Shown in pieces: positions 1-6,228 of a stretch of DNA of 6,353 bases. The stretch covers positions 1-6,353 of the forward strand of contig CAYRLW010000090.1 in the NCBI GenBank assembly GCA_964425215.1, in the 5' to 3' direction. The translations under genes were made by a program, and so were the position numbers. The notes beneath the pieces are model-generated. The model did not search any database. It was not told the DNA's origin and worked only from the letters and a program-made list of their open reading frames with translations. Position 1 is the stretch's first letter. Every line of letters starts with the position of its first letter. The DNA comes from CAYRLW01 sp964425215. GTDB taxonomy: Bacteria > Spirochaetota > Spirochaetia > Treponematales > Breznakiellaceae.

Positions 1-48
1 ACGGGCGGCGGGGATAAAGAGTTTGCTGGGGGTCCTGGGGCGGGGTAC

Positions 49-450
49 TTATTGGGAACAGGTGTCGCAGAGGCCGAAGAAATCTAACCGATGACCGATA
101 ATATGCCGGCCTATGGCTTTGCTGACCCGTTCGTCCAAGTCTCCGTGAACCGGCACGTCAATATCCTCCACTTTACCGCAGTTGACGCAGATAAAATGAT
201 AGTGGGGGGACGTGACGGCATCAAAACGGTCAAAGGTACTGCCGAATTGCAGAACCTGAATAAGGCCCTGATCGTGAAGAATATGCAGGTTCCGATAAAC
301 CGTCCCCAGGCTTAGGTCGGGAAATTCCCTTTTTAGTTCGTCGTACACCCAGGTGGCGGTCGGATGGGTTTTGGTAGACCGAAGCAGGGCCAGAATCCGT
401 TCCCGTTGGCGAGATCGTTTATATTTTTTTTCTCCGGTCATAGTTTCCAT
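49..450 (-). CDS. perR: PerR-like Fur-family metalloregulator
   Basis: Fur-family DNA-binding repressor, 133 aa from the ATG at 450, about the usual length for the family. The N-terminal winged helix covers roughly residues 25-67 and has the family signature LSLGTVYRNL. The dimerisation domain carries both structural zinc CxxC pairs (Cys88/Cys91 and Cys128/Cys131). The regulatory-metal ligands known from B. subtilis PerR all have counterparts: His29, Asp77, His83, His85 and Asp96. The aspartate in the last position favours a peroxide-sensing PerR over a Fur or Zur, but this is inferred by alignment from memory. The start is uncertain. In-frame candidates are TTG at 459, ATG at 450 and ATG at 441. 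A good promoter ends at 460 and predicts a transcript start near 453, which excludes the TTG and leaves ATG 450 (nearly leaderless) or ATG 441 (weak GGA upstream). An A8 run lies at codons 7-9. It has its own promoter, so it is probably independent of the upstream nucleoside operon. Confidence 0.88.
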   Translation of the reverse strand: METMTGEKKYKRSRQRERILALLRSTKTHPTATWVYDELKREFPDLSLGTVYRNLHILHDQGLIQVLQFGSTFDRFDAVTSPHYHFICVNCGKVEDIDVPVHGDLDERVSKAIGRHIIGHRLDFFGLCDTCSQ

Positions 451-459
451 AGATTTCAA

Positions 460-488
460 ATTATCCGCGTATTTCTTGAACAGGTCAA
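460..488 (-). promoter_or_regulatory. Sigma70-type promoter for the perR-like gene
   Basis: Reading the minus strand, TTGACC (483-488) is followed by exactly 17 bp and then GATAAT (460-465). Each hexamer matches the consensus at five of six positions. The expected transcript start is near 453, only about 3 nt before the ATG at 450. The promoter lies in the 99-nt gap after the phosphorylase gene, so the regulator need not depend on the long upstream operon. I saw no convincing terminator in this gap, so read-through from the operon is also possible. Confidence 0.68.
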
Positions 489-490
489 GA
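474..490. promoter_or_regulatory. Candidate operator dyad over the perR -35
   Basis: A perfect inverted repeat with 6-bp arms, TCTTGA-N5-TCAAGA, spans 17 bp and covers the whole -35 hexamer (483-488) of the perR-like gene. A protein bound here would block RNA polymerase. Fur-family regulators often repress themselves through dyads of about this size, so autoregulation is a reasonable inference. The sequence does not look like the classical B. subtilis PerR box (TTATAAT-N-ATTATAA), and one 6-bp dyad can arise by chance. Confidence 0.35.
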
Positions 491-549
491 TAGGAATTCC
501 GTTAATTATGGTGGTCCGATACATTTCGCCAGGGATCAGACAGCCCCAA

Positions 550-1293
550 TTACGCAAAATCCAAGGCGATGGTAAACATGTGATTCAACGCGGTTTGCCG
601 TTCTTCGGGGCTCATCTCTACGTGATTCACGTTGGAGTCCGAGCAGGTAAGGATGGTGAGGGTCCGTTTATGAAGGTAGGCGGCGTTACAATACAGGGCG
701 TAACATTCCATATCCGTCCCGGCACAACCCATTCGGGCCCATTTTTTCCAGCCCTCTTCCCCCCGGGCGTTGTATAGGGAGAATACATCGGATGAAAAAA
801 TGTTACCCACCCAGTGTCGAATCCCGTGTTCCCGGGCGGAAGCTACGGCCTTTTCCAGAAGACCGTAGTCAGCGCAGGGGGCAAAGGTACCGGGAAGATC
901 GTACTGGGATGCGTAGTTTGAATCCGTGGAAGCCGATTGGGCAAAAAGGATATCCCCCACCTCCACATCCTCGGTCAAGCCGCCGCAGGTACCGATACGG
1001 ATAATCCGTTCTACCCCGTAATGGACGAATAGTTCGTAGGAATAAAGGCCCATCGAAGGGCCTCCCATACCGGAACCCATAATGGATATCTTCCGGCCCC
1101 GGTAGGTTCCCGTAAAACCGAGCATCCCCCGGACCTGATTAAACTGCGTTACGTCGGAAAGATACGTTTGGGCCACGTGCTGGGCCCGCAGGGGGTCTCC
1201 GGGCATGAGCACCGTGGGAGCGATTTCTCCGGGCTTCGCGGTATTATGGGGAGTACCCTTCCCGGGACCGTAGATTGTTTTACCGATTTCCAT
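550..1293 (-). CDS. deoD: Purine nucleoside phosphorylase, DeoD type
   Basis: Cytoplasmic enzyme that splits purine (deoxy)nucleosides with phosphate into free base and (deoxy)ribose-1-phosphate. It is 247 aa, against about 239 in E. coli DeoD. Compared from memory with the E. coli enzyme, it has the N-terminal TPH motif (His16), the phosphate loop MPGDPLR (30-36), NxVRGMLGFTGTY (52-63, Arg55), RIGTCGG (99-105, Arg99), the base-stacking Phe166 in GNIFSSD, the ribose-binding Glu196, and the catalytic pair Asp219 (CSDS) and Arg232 (EERQT). Asp219 is expected in enzymes that accept 6-oxopurines as well as adenosine. Two oddities are an N-terminal extension of about 11 residues and TDMEC in place of the usual VEMEA. 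The ATG at 1293 is preceded by AAGGA near 1303-1307, which overlaps the stop region of the upstream permease gene; the two genes are 14 nt apart. Its place directly after a nucleoside importer supports a salvage role. Confidence 0.93.
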   Translation of the reverse strand: MEIGKTIYGPGKGTPHNTAKPGEIAPTVLMPGDPLRAQHVAQTYLSDVTQFNQVRGMLGFTGTYRGRKISIMGSGMGGPSMGLYSYELFVHYGVERIIRIGTCGGLTEDVEVGDILFAQSASTDSNYASQYDLPGTFAPCADYGLLEKAVASAREHGIRHWVGNIFSSDVFSLYNARGEEGWKKWARMGCAGTDMECYALYCNAAYLHKRTLTILTCSDSNVNHVEMSPEERQTALNHMFTIALDFA

Positions 1294-1307
1294 GGATGTC
1301 CATCCTT

Positions 1308-2222
1308 CTAACTACGGCCCTTATCAAAGGGCTGGCCCGCGGCTCGAGGAGCGTAGTCTTTCCCGCTAAAGAGCACCAGCGTAACCAGGGTGATAATATA
1401 GGGCATAACGCTAAAGAATTCGCTGGGCAAAACGCGAAGCGAGGGGATATTGACCATATAGATGGCCAAGGCCACGGAGGTTCCAAAAAGCATGGAGGAA
1501 CCCAGGATACCCTTGGGAAGCCAGCGGCCAAAGGATACGGCGGCCAGGGCTATAAATCCCGCCCCGTTAATCGTGTACACCGTGTATTGGATGGTCTGGG
1601 TCAGTACAAGGCTGGCCCCGGCGAGCCCGGCTAGGGCTCCGGAAATTAAGACCGCCATATACCGAATTTTTACCACGTTAATTCCCGCAGAAGCCGCCGC
1701 TTGGGGGTGATCCCCGCAGGCCCGGAGTCTCAGTCCCACGGGGCGCTTGTACAGAAAATACCAGGCCAGGATGAGCACCACCAGGGCGATCCACGCGGTG
1801 GGGTAAATTCCGCCCCAACCGGGGAGCATTCCGAGCCGGAAGGGTTCGGTCCGTTCCTGGTGAAAAATGATTTGGCAAAGAAACACCGTAATTCCTAGGG
1901 AAAGAAGATTTATCCCCGTACCGGAGACCACCTGGTCGGCCCGCAGGGTGACGGAAGCAAAGGCGTGGATTAACGCGAAGGCCATACCCGCCACGGTGGC
2001 GATCAACAGGGCAATGGGGATGGAAAGCCCCGTTTTCGATTCCAGTAAAACGTGGGTAGCTGCGGCGGCGAAGGCGCCGATTCCCATAAGCCCCTCCAGG
2101 GCGATGTTAACGACCCCGGATTTCTCGCTGATCATCCCGCCCACCGCGGCGATCAGAATAGGAGAAACGATCATCAAGATAGAGGGGAGCATGTCCACAA
2201 TAGTCTTAAAAAATCCGCTCAT
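1308..2222 (-). CDS. nupQ: Nucleoside ABC transporter permease, second subunit (NupQ-like)
   Basis: Inner-membrane permease of the branched-chain amino acid/ribose/BMP-linked ABC family, 304 aa. It has about eight to ten hydrophobic segments, for example residues 13-30, 43-60, 68-90, 103-120, 143-158, 188-208, 221-235 and 271-286. Family motifs visible are GVVNIALEG (36-44), the ATPase-coupling loop LRACGDHPQAAASAGIN (166-182) and AGFIALAAVSFGRW (221-234). The ATG at 2222 is chosen over an in-frame ATG at 2264 because it overlaps the previous gene's stop by 4 nt (ATGA) and has an AAGGAAGG-type ribosome site about 8 nt upstream. The longer start would add 14 charged residues not expected for the family. 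It should pair with the permease encoded just upstream to form the heteromeric channel. Purine-nucleoside specificity comes from context; the permease sequence alone would also fit a related sugar transporter. Confidence 0.92.
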   Translation of the reverse strand: MSGFFKTIVDMLPSILMIVSPILIAAVGGMISEKSGVVNIALEGLMGIGAFAAAATHVLLESKTGLSIPIALLIATVAGMAFALIHAFASVTLRADQVVSGTGINLLSLGITVFLCQIIFHQERTEPFRLGMLPGWGGIYPTAWIALVVLILAWYFLYKRPVGLRLRACGDHPQAAASAGINVVKIRYMAVLISGALAGLAGASLVLTQTIQYTVYTINGAGFIALAAVSFGRWLPKGILGSSMLFGTSVALAIYMVNIPSLRVLPSEFFSVMPYIITLVTLVLFSGKDYAPRAAGQPFDKGRS

Positions 2223-3346
2223 TCGGTAACCCTTCCTTTCCGGGCCAATTCTTTCATCCTCCATTCCAGGAGCATCCGAACTCCTCCCCGTAGGGAGATA
2301 AAGACGACCACTAAGCCCATAATGATAGACGTAATTTCCTTAGGTATTTGGCGGCTCTGCATAAGCGGCTGGGCGGATGTCAGCATTCCGAACAGGAGCC
2401 CCGAAAGGGCCGTCCCCCAGGCGGTGCTGTTGCCCACCAGGGCGACCGCGATGCCGTTAAACCCGTATCCATCCTGACCGCCCAAAACCCGGCCGTAGGT
2501 AAAGGCCCCCAACGCGACGATGGCCCCCGCCAGCGCCGCAAAAGCGCCGGAAATGGCCATGGCGGTGGTGATTCCGCTATTCACATTAATTCCCGCGTAC
2601 CGGGCAGCTTCCTTGTTTAGTCCCGTCGCCCTAAGGCTAAAACCCAATCGGGTTCGGCCAATCACGACCCAGAAAAATAATACCGACAGGAGGGTCAACC
2701 AGAGCCCGTCGTTCAGCCGGGAACCGTTGGTCAAGGCCTGAAGGAACTTGCTATCCAACAAAGCTGTGGTGGGGAAATTAGGAGTTCGATAGGTGTTGGA
2801 TCCGGGGATAAGCATGGTCAAAAACCGGGAGCTAAAAAAAGCGACATAATTGAGCATGATGGTGGCCACGACCTCGGAAACGTTATACTTGGCCTTTAGG
2901 ATTCCGACGATACCACCCCACACCGCCCCGGCGACAAGGGCCGCCAGGACCGCTAAAAACCAGTGGAGAACCGGGATCGGGGGGCCGTAGAGGGCCACAA
3001 ATTGGGCCGCCGTTAGACCCACGATATACTGCCCCTCGGCGCCTATGTTAAACAGCCCCGTCCGGGCGGCAAAGGCCATGGAAAGACCGCAGAGGATAAG
3101 GGGCATGGAAATGACGAGCCATTCGCCGATATACCGGGCGTTCCAGACCCCCCGCCGCAAGTCCCAGCCGGTAAGCACCTGGGTAATGGCCGAATACATC
3201 CCCCCGGGGTCCCGGCCCACCGCCGCGACCAGAATGGTCCCCACCAAAAAGCCTAAAATTACCACCACCACCGACACGAGGGCATCGGAGGAGGTGAACT
3301 TATCTAAAATTCTATCCTGTAATGATACGGAAGACCTAGCGGACAT
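2219..3346 (-). CDS. nupP: Nucleoside ABC transporter permease, first subunit (NupP-like)
   Basis: Inner-membrane permease, 375 aa, the longer of the two channel subunits as in B. subtilis NupP. A hydrophobic first segment (about 22-44) is followed by a periplasmic-type stretch and then a multi-span core. Family motifs are FAARTGLFNIGAEGQ (92-106), KAKYNVSEVVATIMLNY (151-167) and the ATPase-coupling loop LRATGLNKEAARYAGIN (238-254). The ATG at 3346 is preferred because AGGGAGG lies about 5 nt upstream. It overlaps the ATPase gene's stop (3336) by 11 nt. An in-frame GTG at 3376 would add ten residues but has no good ribosome site. The 3' end overlaps the next permease start by 4 nt, so translation of the two is probably coupled. 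Together they form the likely membrane pore for nucleoside import. Confidence 0.92.
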   Translation of the reverse strand: MSARSSVSLQDRILDKFTSSDALVSVVVVILGFLVGTILVAAVGRDPGGMYSAITQVLTGWDLRRGVWNARYIGEWLVISMPLILCGLSMAFAARTGLFNIGAEGQYIVGLTAAQFVALYGPPIPVLHWFLAVLAALVAGAVWGGIVGILKAKYNVSEVVATIMLNYVAFFSSRFLTMLIPGSNTYRTPNFPTTALLDSKFLQALTNGSRLNDGLWLTLLSVLFFWVVIGRTRLGFSLRATGLNKEAARYAGINVNSGITTAMAISGAFAALAGAIVALGAFTYGRVLGGQDGYGFNGIAVALVGNSTAWGTALSGLLFGMLTSAQPLMQSRQIPKEITSIIMGLVVVFISLRGGVRMLLEWRMKELARKGRVTE

Positions 3347-4979
3347 GGGCCCCTCCCTCTGTGTTGGTATGTTCACCCGTTTTTAAGGCCCCCCCGGAGG
3401 AAGCCAAGGGGCTTGCCGGAGAAGCGGACGAGGGCCCTGGGGTAGAAACGGCGGAGCTTTGGGCACCCACACCGGCCATCATGGCGCCAATCTTCCGTTC
3501 ATCCGCCTCTTGGGCCAAAAGGACCCCCACCACCGAGCCCTTGGAAACCGCGGCGATCCGGTCGCATAGATTAAGGATCTCGTCCAATTCAAAGGAAACC
3601 AAAAGCACCGCCCTTCCCTTGTCCCGTTCCTCGATAATACGCCGATGGATATACTCGATGGCCCCCACGTCCAGACCCCGGGTTGGTTGGGCGACCACCA
3701 ACAGATCGGGGGAAAGATCAATTTCCCGGGCGATGACCGCCTTCTGCTGGTTTCCCCCGGACATGGATTTCGCCGGTGTGGCGGGACCCGATCCAGCACG
3801 AATATCGAACTGGGCTATTAAGTCTTCCGCGTGCCGGGCGGTGGCTTCAAAATCCAAAAAACCCCATCGGTTGGAATAGGGACTTTTACGGAAACTTTTA
3901 AGGATAAGATTTTCATCGAGCCGGAAGTCCAGCACGAGACCGTGTTTGTGCCTATCTTCGGGTACAAGCCCTATCCCCGCCTGGATCCTATCCCGGATTT
4001 TCGCATGGGTTACGTTTTTATCCTTTAGATAGATGGTTCCCAATTTTACCGGCAGAAGCCCGGCGATAGCGGCGATCAATTCGGACTGCCCGTTTCCATC
4101 GACCCCCGCCACGCCGACCACTTCGCCCGCGCGGACGTCCAAAGAGAGGCCCCGAACAGCGGGAACACCCTTCGAACCAATCACGGTCAGGTTATCAATT
4201 TTAAGGACCAATTCTCCCGGTTCACAGGGCTTTTTATCGATCCTAAAACTCACCGTCCGGCCAACCATCATTTCGGCCAGTTCGCTTTCCGTAGCGTCCG
4301 CAACCTGGACCGTACCTATATATTTTCCCCGCCGCAAAACCGTACACCGATCCGCGGCTTCCTTAATTTCCTTTAGTTTGTGGGTAATAAGAACGATGGT
4401 CTTCCCTTCCGAGCGCAAACGTCGGAGGATTTCCAATAGTTCGTCAATTTCCTGGGGAGTCAATACGGCAGTAGGTTCGTCGAATATCAAAATATCCGCG
4501 TCCCGGTATAGAATTTTTAAAATTTCCACCCGCTGTTGCATCCCCACGGTGATATTTTCAATTTTATCCCGGGGATCCACCGCTAAACCGTAGCGGGCCG
4601 ACAATTCGGCCACCCGCTTTTCCGCCCCCGCCAGGTCCACGTTGCCGTTTCCTTTTCGGGGTTCCAATCCTAAAATAATATTTTCGGTCACCGTAAAATT
4701 GTGGACCAGTTTAAAATGTTGATGCACCATGCCTATTTTTAAATTTGTCGCATCGTTGGGACTGCGAATTCGGACTTCCTTACCCCGGATTTTAATCGTC
4801 CCTGAATCGGGTTCGTAGAGCCCAAAGAGAATCGACATAAGGGTAGATTTTCCGGCCCCATTTTCTCCTAATAGGGCGTGGATCTCCCCGTCTAAAACTT
4901 CAAAACGAACCTTATCGTTCGCTACGACCCCGGGGAATATTTTTGTGATATCGATCATTTCGATCGCGTTCACCGGCAT
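3336..4979 (-). CDS. nupO: Nucleoside ABC transporter ATPase, two fused nucleotide-binding domains (NupO-like)
   Basis: Cytoplasmic ATPase of 547 aa that powers the two permeases. Domain 1 (about 5-240) has an intact Walker A GENGAGKST (38-46), Q-loop Gln87, a variant signature TVGMQQR (144-150), Walker B ILIFDEPTAVL (163-173, Glu168) and switch His200. Domain 2 (about 255-503) has the degenerate Walker A GVDGNGQSE (292-300), signature SMSGGNQQK (405-413), and Walker B VVAQPTRGLDVGA (428-440) with Gln431 where Glu would be catalytic. As I recall, this asymmetry is normal for NupO/YufO-type proteins, so site 1 should be the main hydrolysis site. After residue 503 a Ser/Ala/Pro/Gly-rich tail of about 44 residues makes the protein longer than the usual 510 or so. 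A G7 run lies in this tail. The ATG at 4979 has AAGGAGG 5 nt upstream. A terminator lies between it and the lipoprotein gene, so expression probably depends on read-through. Confidence 0.94.
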   Translation of the reverse strand: MPVNAIEMIDITKIFPGVVANDKVRFEVLDGEIHALLGENGAGKSTLMSILFGLYEPDSGTIKIRGKEVRIRSPNDATNLKIGMVHQHFKLVHNFTVTENIILGLEPRKGNGNVDLAGAEKRVAELSARYGLAVDPRDKIENITVGMQQRVEILKILYRDADILIFDEPTAVLTPQEIDELLEILRRLRSEGKTIVLITHKLKEIKEAADRCTVLRRGKYIGTVQVADATESELAEMMVGRTVSFRIDKKPCEPGELVLKIDNLTVIGSKGVPAVRGLSLDVRAGEVVGVAGVDGNGQSELIAAIAGLLPVKLGTIYLKDKNVTHAKIRDRIQAGIGLVPEDRHKHGLVLDFRLDENLILKSFRKSPYSNRWGFLDFEATARHAEDLIAQFDIRAGSGPATPAKSMSGGNQQKAVIAREIDLSPDLLVVAQPTRGLDVGAIEYIHRRIIEERDKGRAVLLVSFELDEILNLCDRIAAVSKGSVVGVLLAQEADERKIGAMMAGVGAQSSAVSTPGPSSASPASPLASSGGALKTGEHTNTEGGAHVR

Positions 4980-4993
4980 GTCCGCCTCCTTAC

Positions 4994-5033
4994 AAAAAGG
5001 GCCGGTTTTCCCTTTTTTTAGAAAAACCGGCCC
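4994..5033 (-). terminator. Rho-independent terminator between the lipoprotein and ATPase genes
   Basis: On the minus strand a perfect 11-bp stem, GGGCCGGTTTT (5023-5033) pairing with AAAACCGGCCC (4999-5009), encloses an A-rich loop and is followed at once by five T (4998-4994). It begins 15 nt after the lipoprotein stop. The run of T ends only a few bases before the ATPase ribosome site AAGGAGG (4985-4991). The plus-strand direction has no T-run, so it should act only on operon transcription. Since the genes on both sides belong to one transporter, it probably acts as a partial terminator that sets a high receptor-to-transporter ratio. It may also protect the 3' end of a lipoprotein-only mRNA. 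Confidence 0.85.
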
Positions 5034-5048
5034 AAGGATTACGTAAAA

Positions 5049-6176
5049 CTACTGGGTATCCTTAGCCTGTAGGTTCTGGGGGAAACCGGGAAGTTTTTTC
5101 GCATCGGCGTACGTCGCGGCAACCTTGGTTTCGCCGGCCACAATTTTAGCTCGGATCGCTTCCACCTGGGAAACCACATCGGCCCCCAATTCGGGATTCT
5201 TGGAAGAGAAGCCCACACCACCAGCTTTGGTATCCAAAACGATGACCCCGCCCTTGAAGGTGCCACCCTTTACGGCTTCAAGCCCAACCTGAGAGGCGGT
5301 CTCTACTTTTTTGATCATGGAAGTCAACACAGCGGACTTTCCATCGGCGTAGATTCCATCCTCGTACTGGTCCGAATCGACCCCGATGGCCCATACGTTC
5401 TTGCCCTGGGAGCGGTATTCCTTGGCTTGGGCGATGGTCCCGTTGCCCGTTCCGCCGGCGGCGGAGAAAATGGCGTATACGCCCGAATCAAACCAGTTTT
5501 TCGCTTGAGCTTTAGCCAATTCGGGTTTCCCCCAATCGTTGGCGTAGTAATCCACCACCTTGGCGTTCGGAATCACCGAAAGGATGCCCTGTACGTAGCC
5601 CACCTCGAATTTGGTGATTACCGGGCCGGGGATACCGCCGATAAAGCCGAATTTGGGGTTCTTAATCTTATCAGCCTGGGCTTTCAAAGCCGCCGCCACA
5701 CCGACCAAGTAGGAACCCTCGTGTTCGGAGAAGGTAACCTGCATAACGTTAGGTTGGTTGACCCAATCCACGTCCACGATCATGTATTTTTGGTTGGGGT
5801 ACTGGGGAGCCACCTGGTTTAAAGCGTCGGCCCAGGTAAACCCGGTAACGATGATCAGATCGTACTTTTCGTCCGAAGCCTGCTTCAGGTTAGGAATGTA
5901 CATATCCTGGGTTTGGGCGGTAACCACATCGTAGGCTTTGCCCTTTTGGGAAGGATTGTCCCAGGTGTCACCGTAGAACGCCAAAATACCGCGCCACGCG
6001 GCGGCGTTAAAGGATTTGTCGTCGATACCCGTGGCATCGGTCAACAGCCGAACCGTGGTGGTGGGCTTTTGGGCCGCGCTCGCCGCCACGGGAGCCGCCG
6101 CTTCTTTCTTTTGTCCGCACGATACGGCGACCAACGCTAGAGCCGCCGCTACGACTAAAACAGCAATCTTCTTCAT
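5049..6176 (-). CDS. pnrA: BMP-family purine nucleoside-binding lipoprotein (PnrA/TmpC/NupN type)
   Basis: Substrate-binding lipoprotein, 375 aa, that delivers nucleosides to the ABC transporter encoded downstream. Residues 1-20 form a lipoprotein signal: Met-Lys-Lys, a hydrophobic Ala/Val/Leu core, and lipobox AVSC with Cys20 as the lipidated residue. An Ala/Pro-rich linker follows (about 24-40). The mature domain shows the BMP-family signature TDATGIDDKSFN (46-57), in which the Phe is expected to stack on the purine. Other family segments are DLIIVTGF (106-113), MIVDVDW (132-138), FIGGIPGPVITKFEVGYVQG (178-197), IFSAAGGTGNG (236-246) and AIGVDSDQ (263-270). In T. pallidum PnrA this fold binds purine nucleosides; specificity here is inferred from family and from the downstream phosphorylase. 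The start is secure: AGGAGG lies 4 nt before the ATG, and a strong promoter lies about 50 bp upstream. Confidence 0.94.
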   Translation of the reverse strand: MKKIAVLVVAAALALVAVSCGQKKEAAAPVAASAAQKPTTTVRLLTDATGIDDKSFNAAAWRGILAFYGDTWDNPSQKGKAYDVVTAQTQDMYIPNLKQASDEKYDLIIVTGFTWADALNQVAPQYPNQKYMIVDVDWVNQPNVMQVTFSEHEGSYLVGVAAALKAQADKIKNPKFGFIGGIPGPVITKFEVGYVQGILSVIPNAKVVDYYANDWGKPELAKAQAKNWFDSGVYAIFSAAGGTGNGTIAQAKEYRSQGKNVWAIGVDSDQYEDGIYADGKSAVLTSMIKKVETASQVGLEAVKGGTFKGGVIVLDTKAGGVGFSSKNPELGADVVSQVEAIRAKIVAGETKVAATYADAKKLPGFPQNLQAKDTQ

Positions 6177-6180
6177 AGAT

Positions 6181-6186
6181 CCTCCT
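6181..6186 (-). promoter_or_regulatory. Ribosome binding site of the lipoprotein gene
   Basis: Minus-strand AGGAGG sits 4 nt before the ATG at 6176. It is a full Shine-Dalgarno match at a slightly short spacing, consistent with strong translation of the receptor. Confidence 0.8.
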
Positions 6187-6228
6187 CACAGAAATCCCTC
6201 GGTCACGTCAGAACCAAGGTGGGTAGGA

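Noticed and set aside
1..48. Possible gene or terminator downstream of perR
   Set aside because: G-rich stretch on the plus strand with no stem and T-run and no start codon with ribosome site on the minus strand; too short to interpret.
493..500. GGAATTCC palindrome in the deoD-perR gap
   Set aside because: It is a perfect 8-bp palindrome but too short, and lies upstream of the -35 with no supporting half-sites; probably chance.
451..549. Terminator after deoD
   Set aside because: Only weak 3-bp pairings and no T-run were found, so no terminator can be supported in this gap.
364..777. Plus-strand open frame spanning the perR start and the deoD 3' end
   Set aside because: It crosses two supported minus-strand genes and their promoter, and its protein has no recognisable features.
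2223..2264. Longer start (ATG 2264) for the second permease
   Set aside because: It would overlap the upstream gene by over 40 nt and add charged residues; ATG 2222 has a good ribosome site and the standard ATGA overlap.
3347..3376. Longer GTG start for the first permease
   Set aside because: It has no good ribosome site, while ATG 3346 has AGGGAGG at proper spacing.
3361..3879. Plus-strand open frame of 172 codons opposite the ATPase gene
   Set aside because: It is antisense to a well-supported ATPase, has no family motif or ribosome site, and is explained by the codon bias of the real gene.
4033..4593. Plus-strand open frame of 186 codons opposite the ATPase gene
   Set aside because: Serine- and arginine-rich shadow of the real frame, with no recognisable domain or start signal.
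5427..5822. Plus-strand open frame opposite the lipoprotein gene
   Set aside because: Antisense shadow; the opposite strand encodes a clear BMP-family protein with a signal peptide.
6177..6228. Possible purine riboswitch ahead of the lipoprotein gene
   Set aside because: The leader predicted from the promoter is only about 45 nt and shows no purine-aptamer core or terminator.
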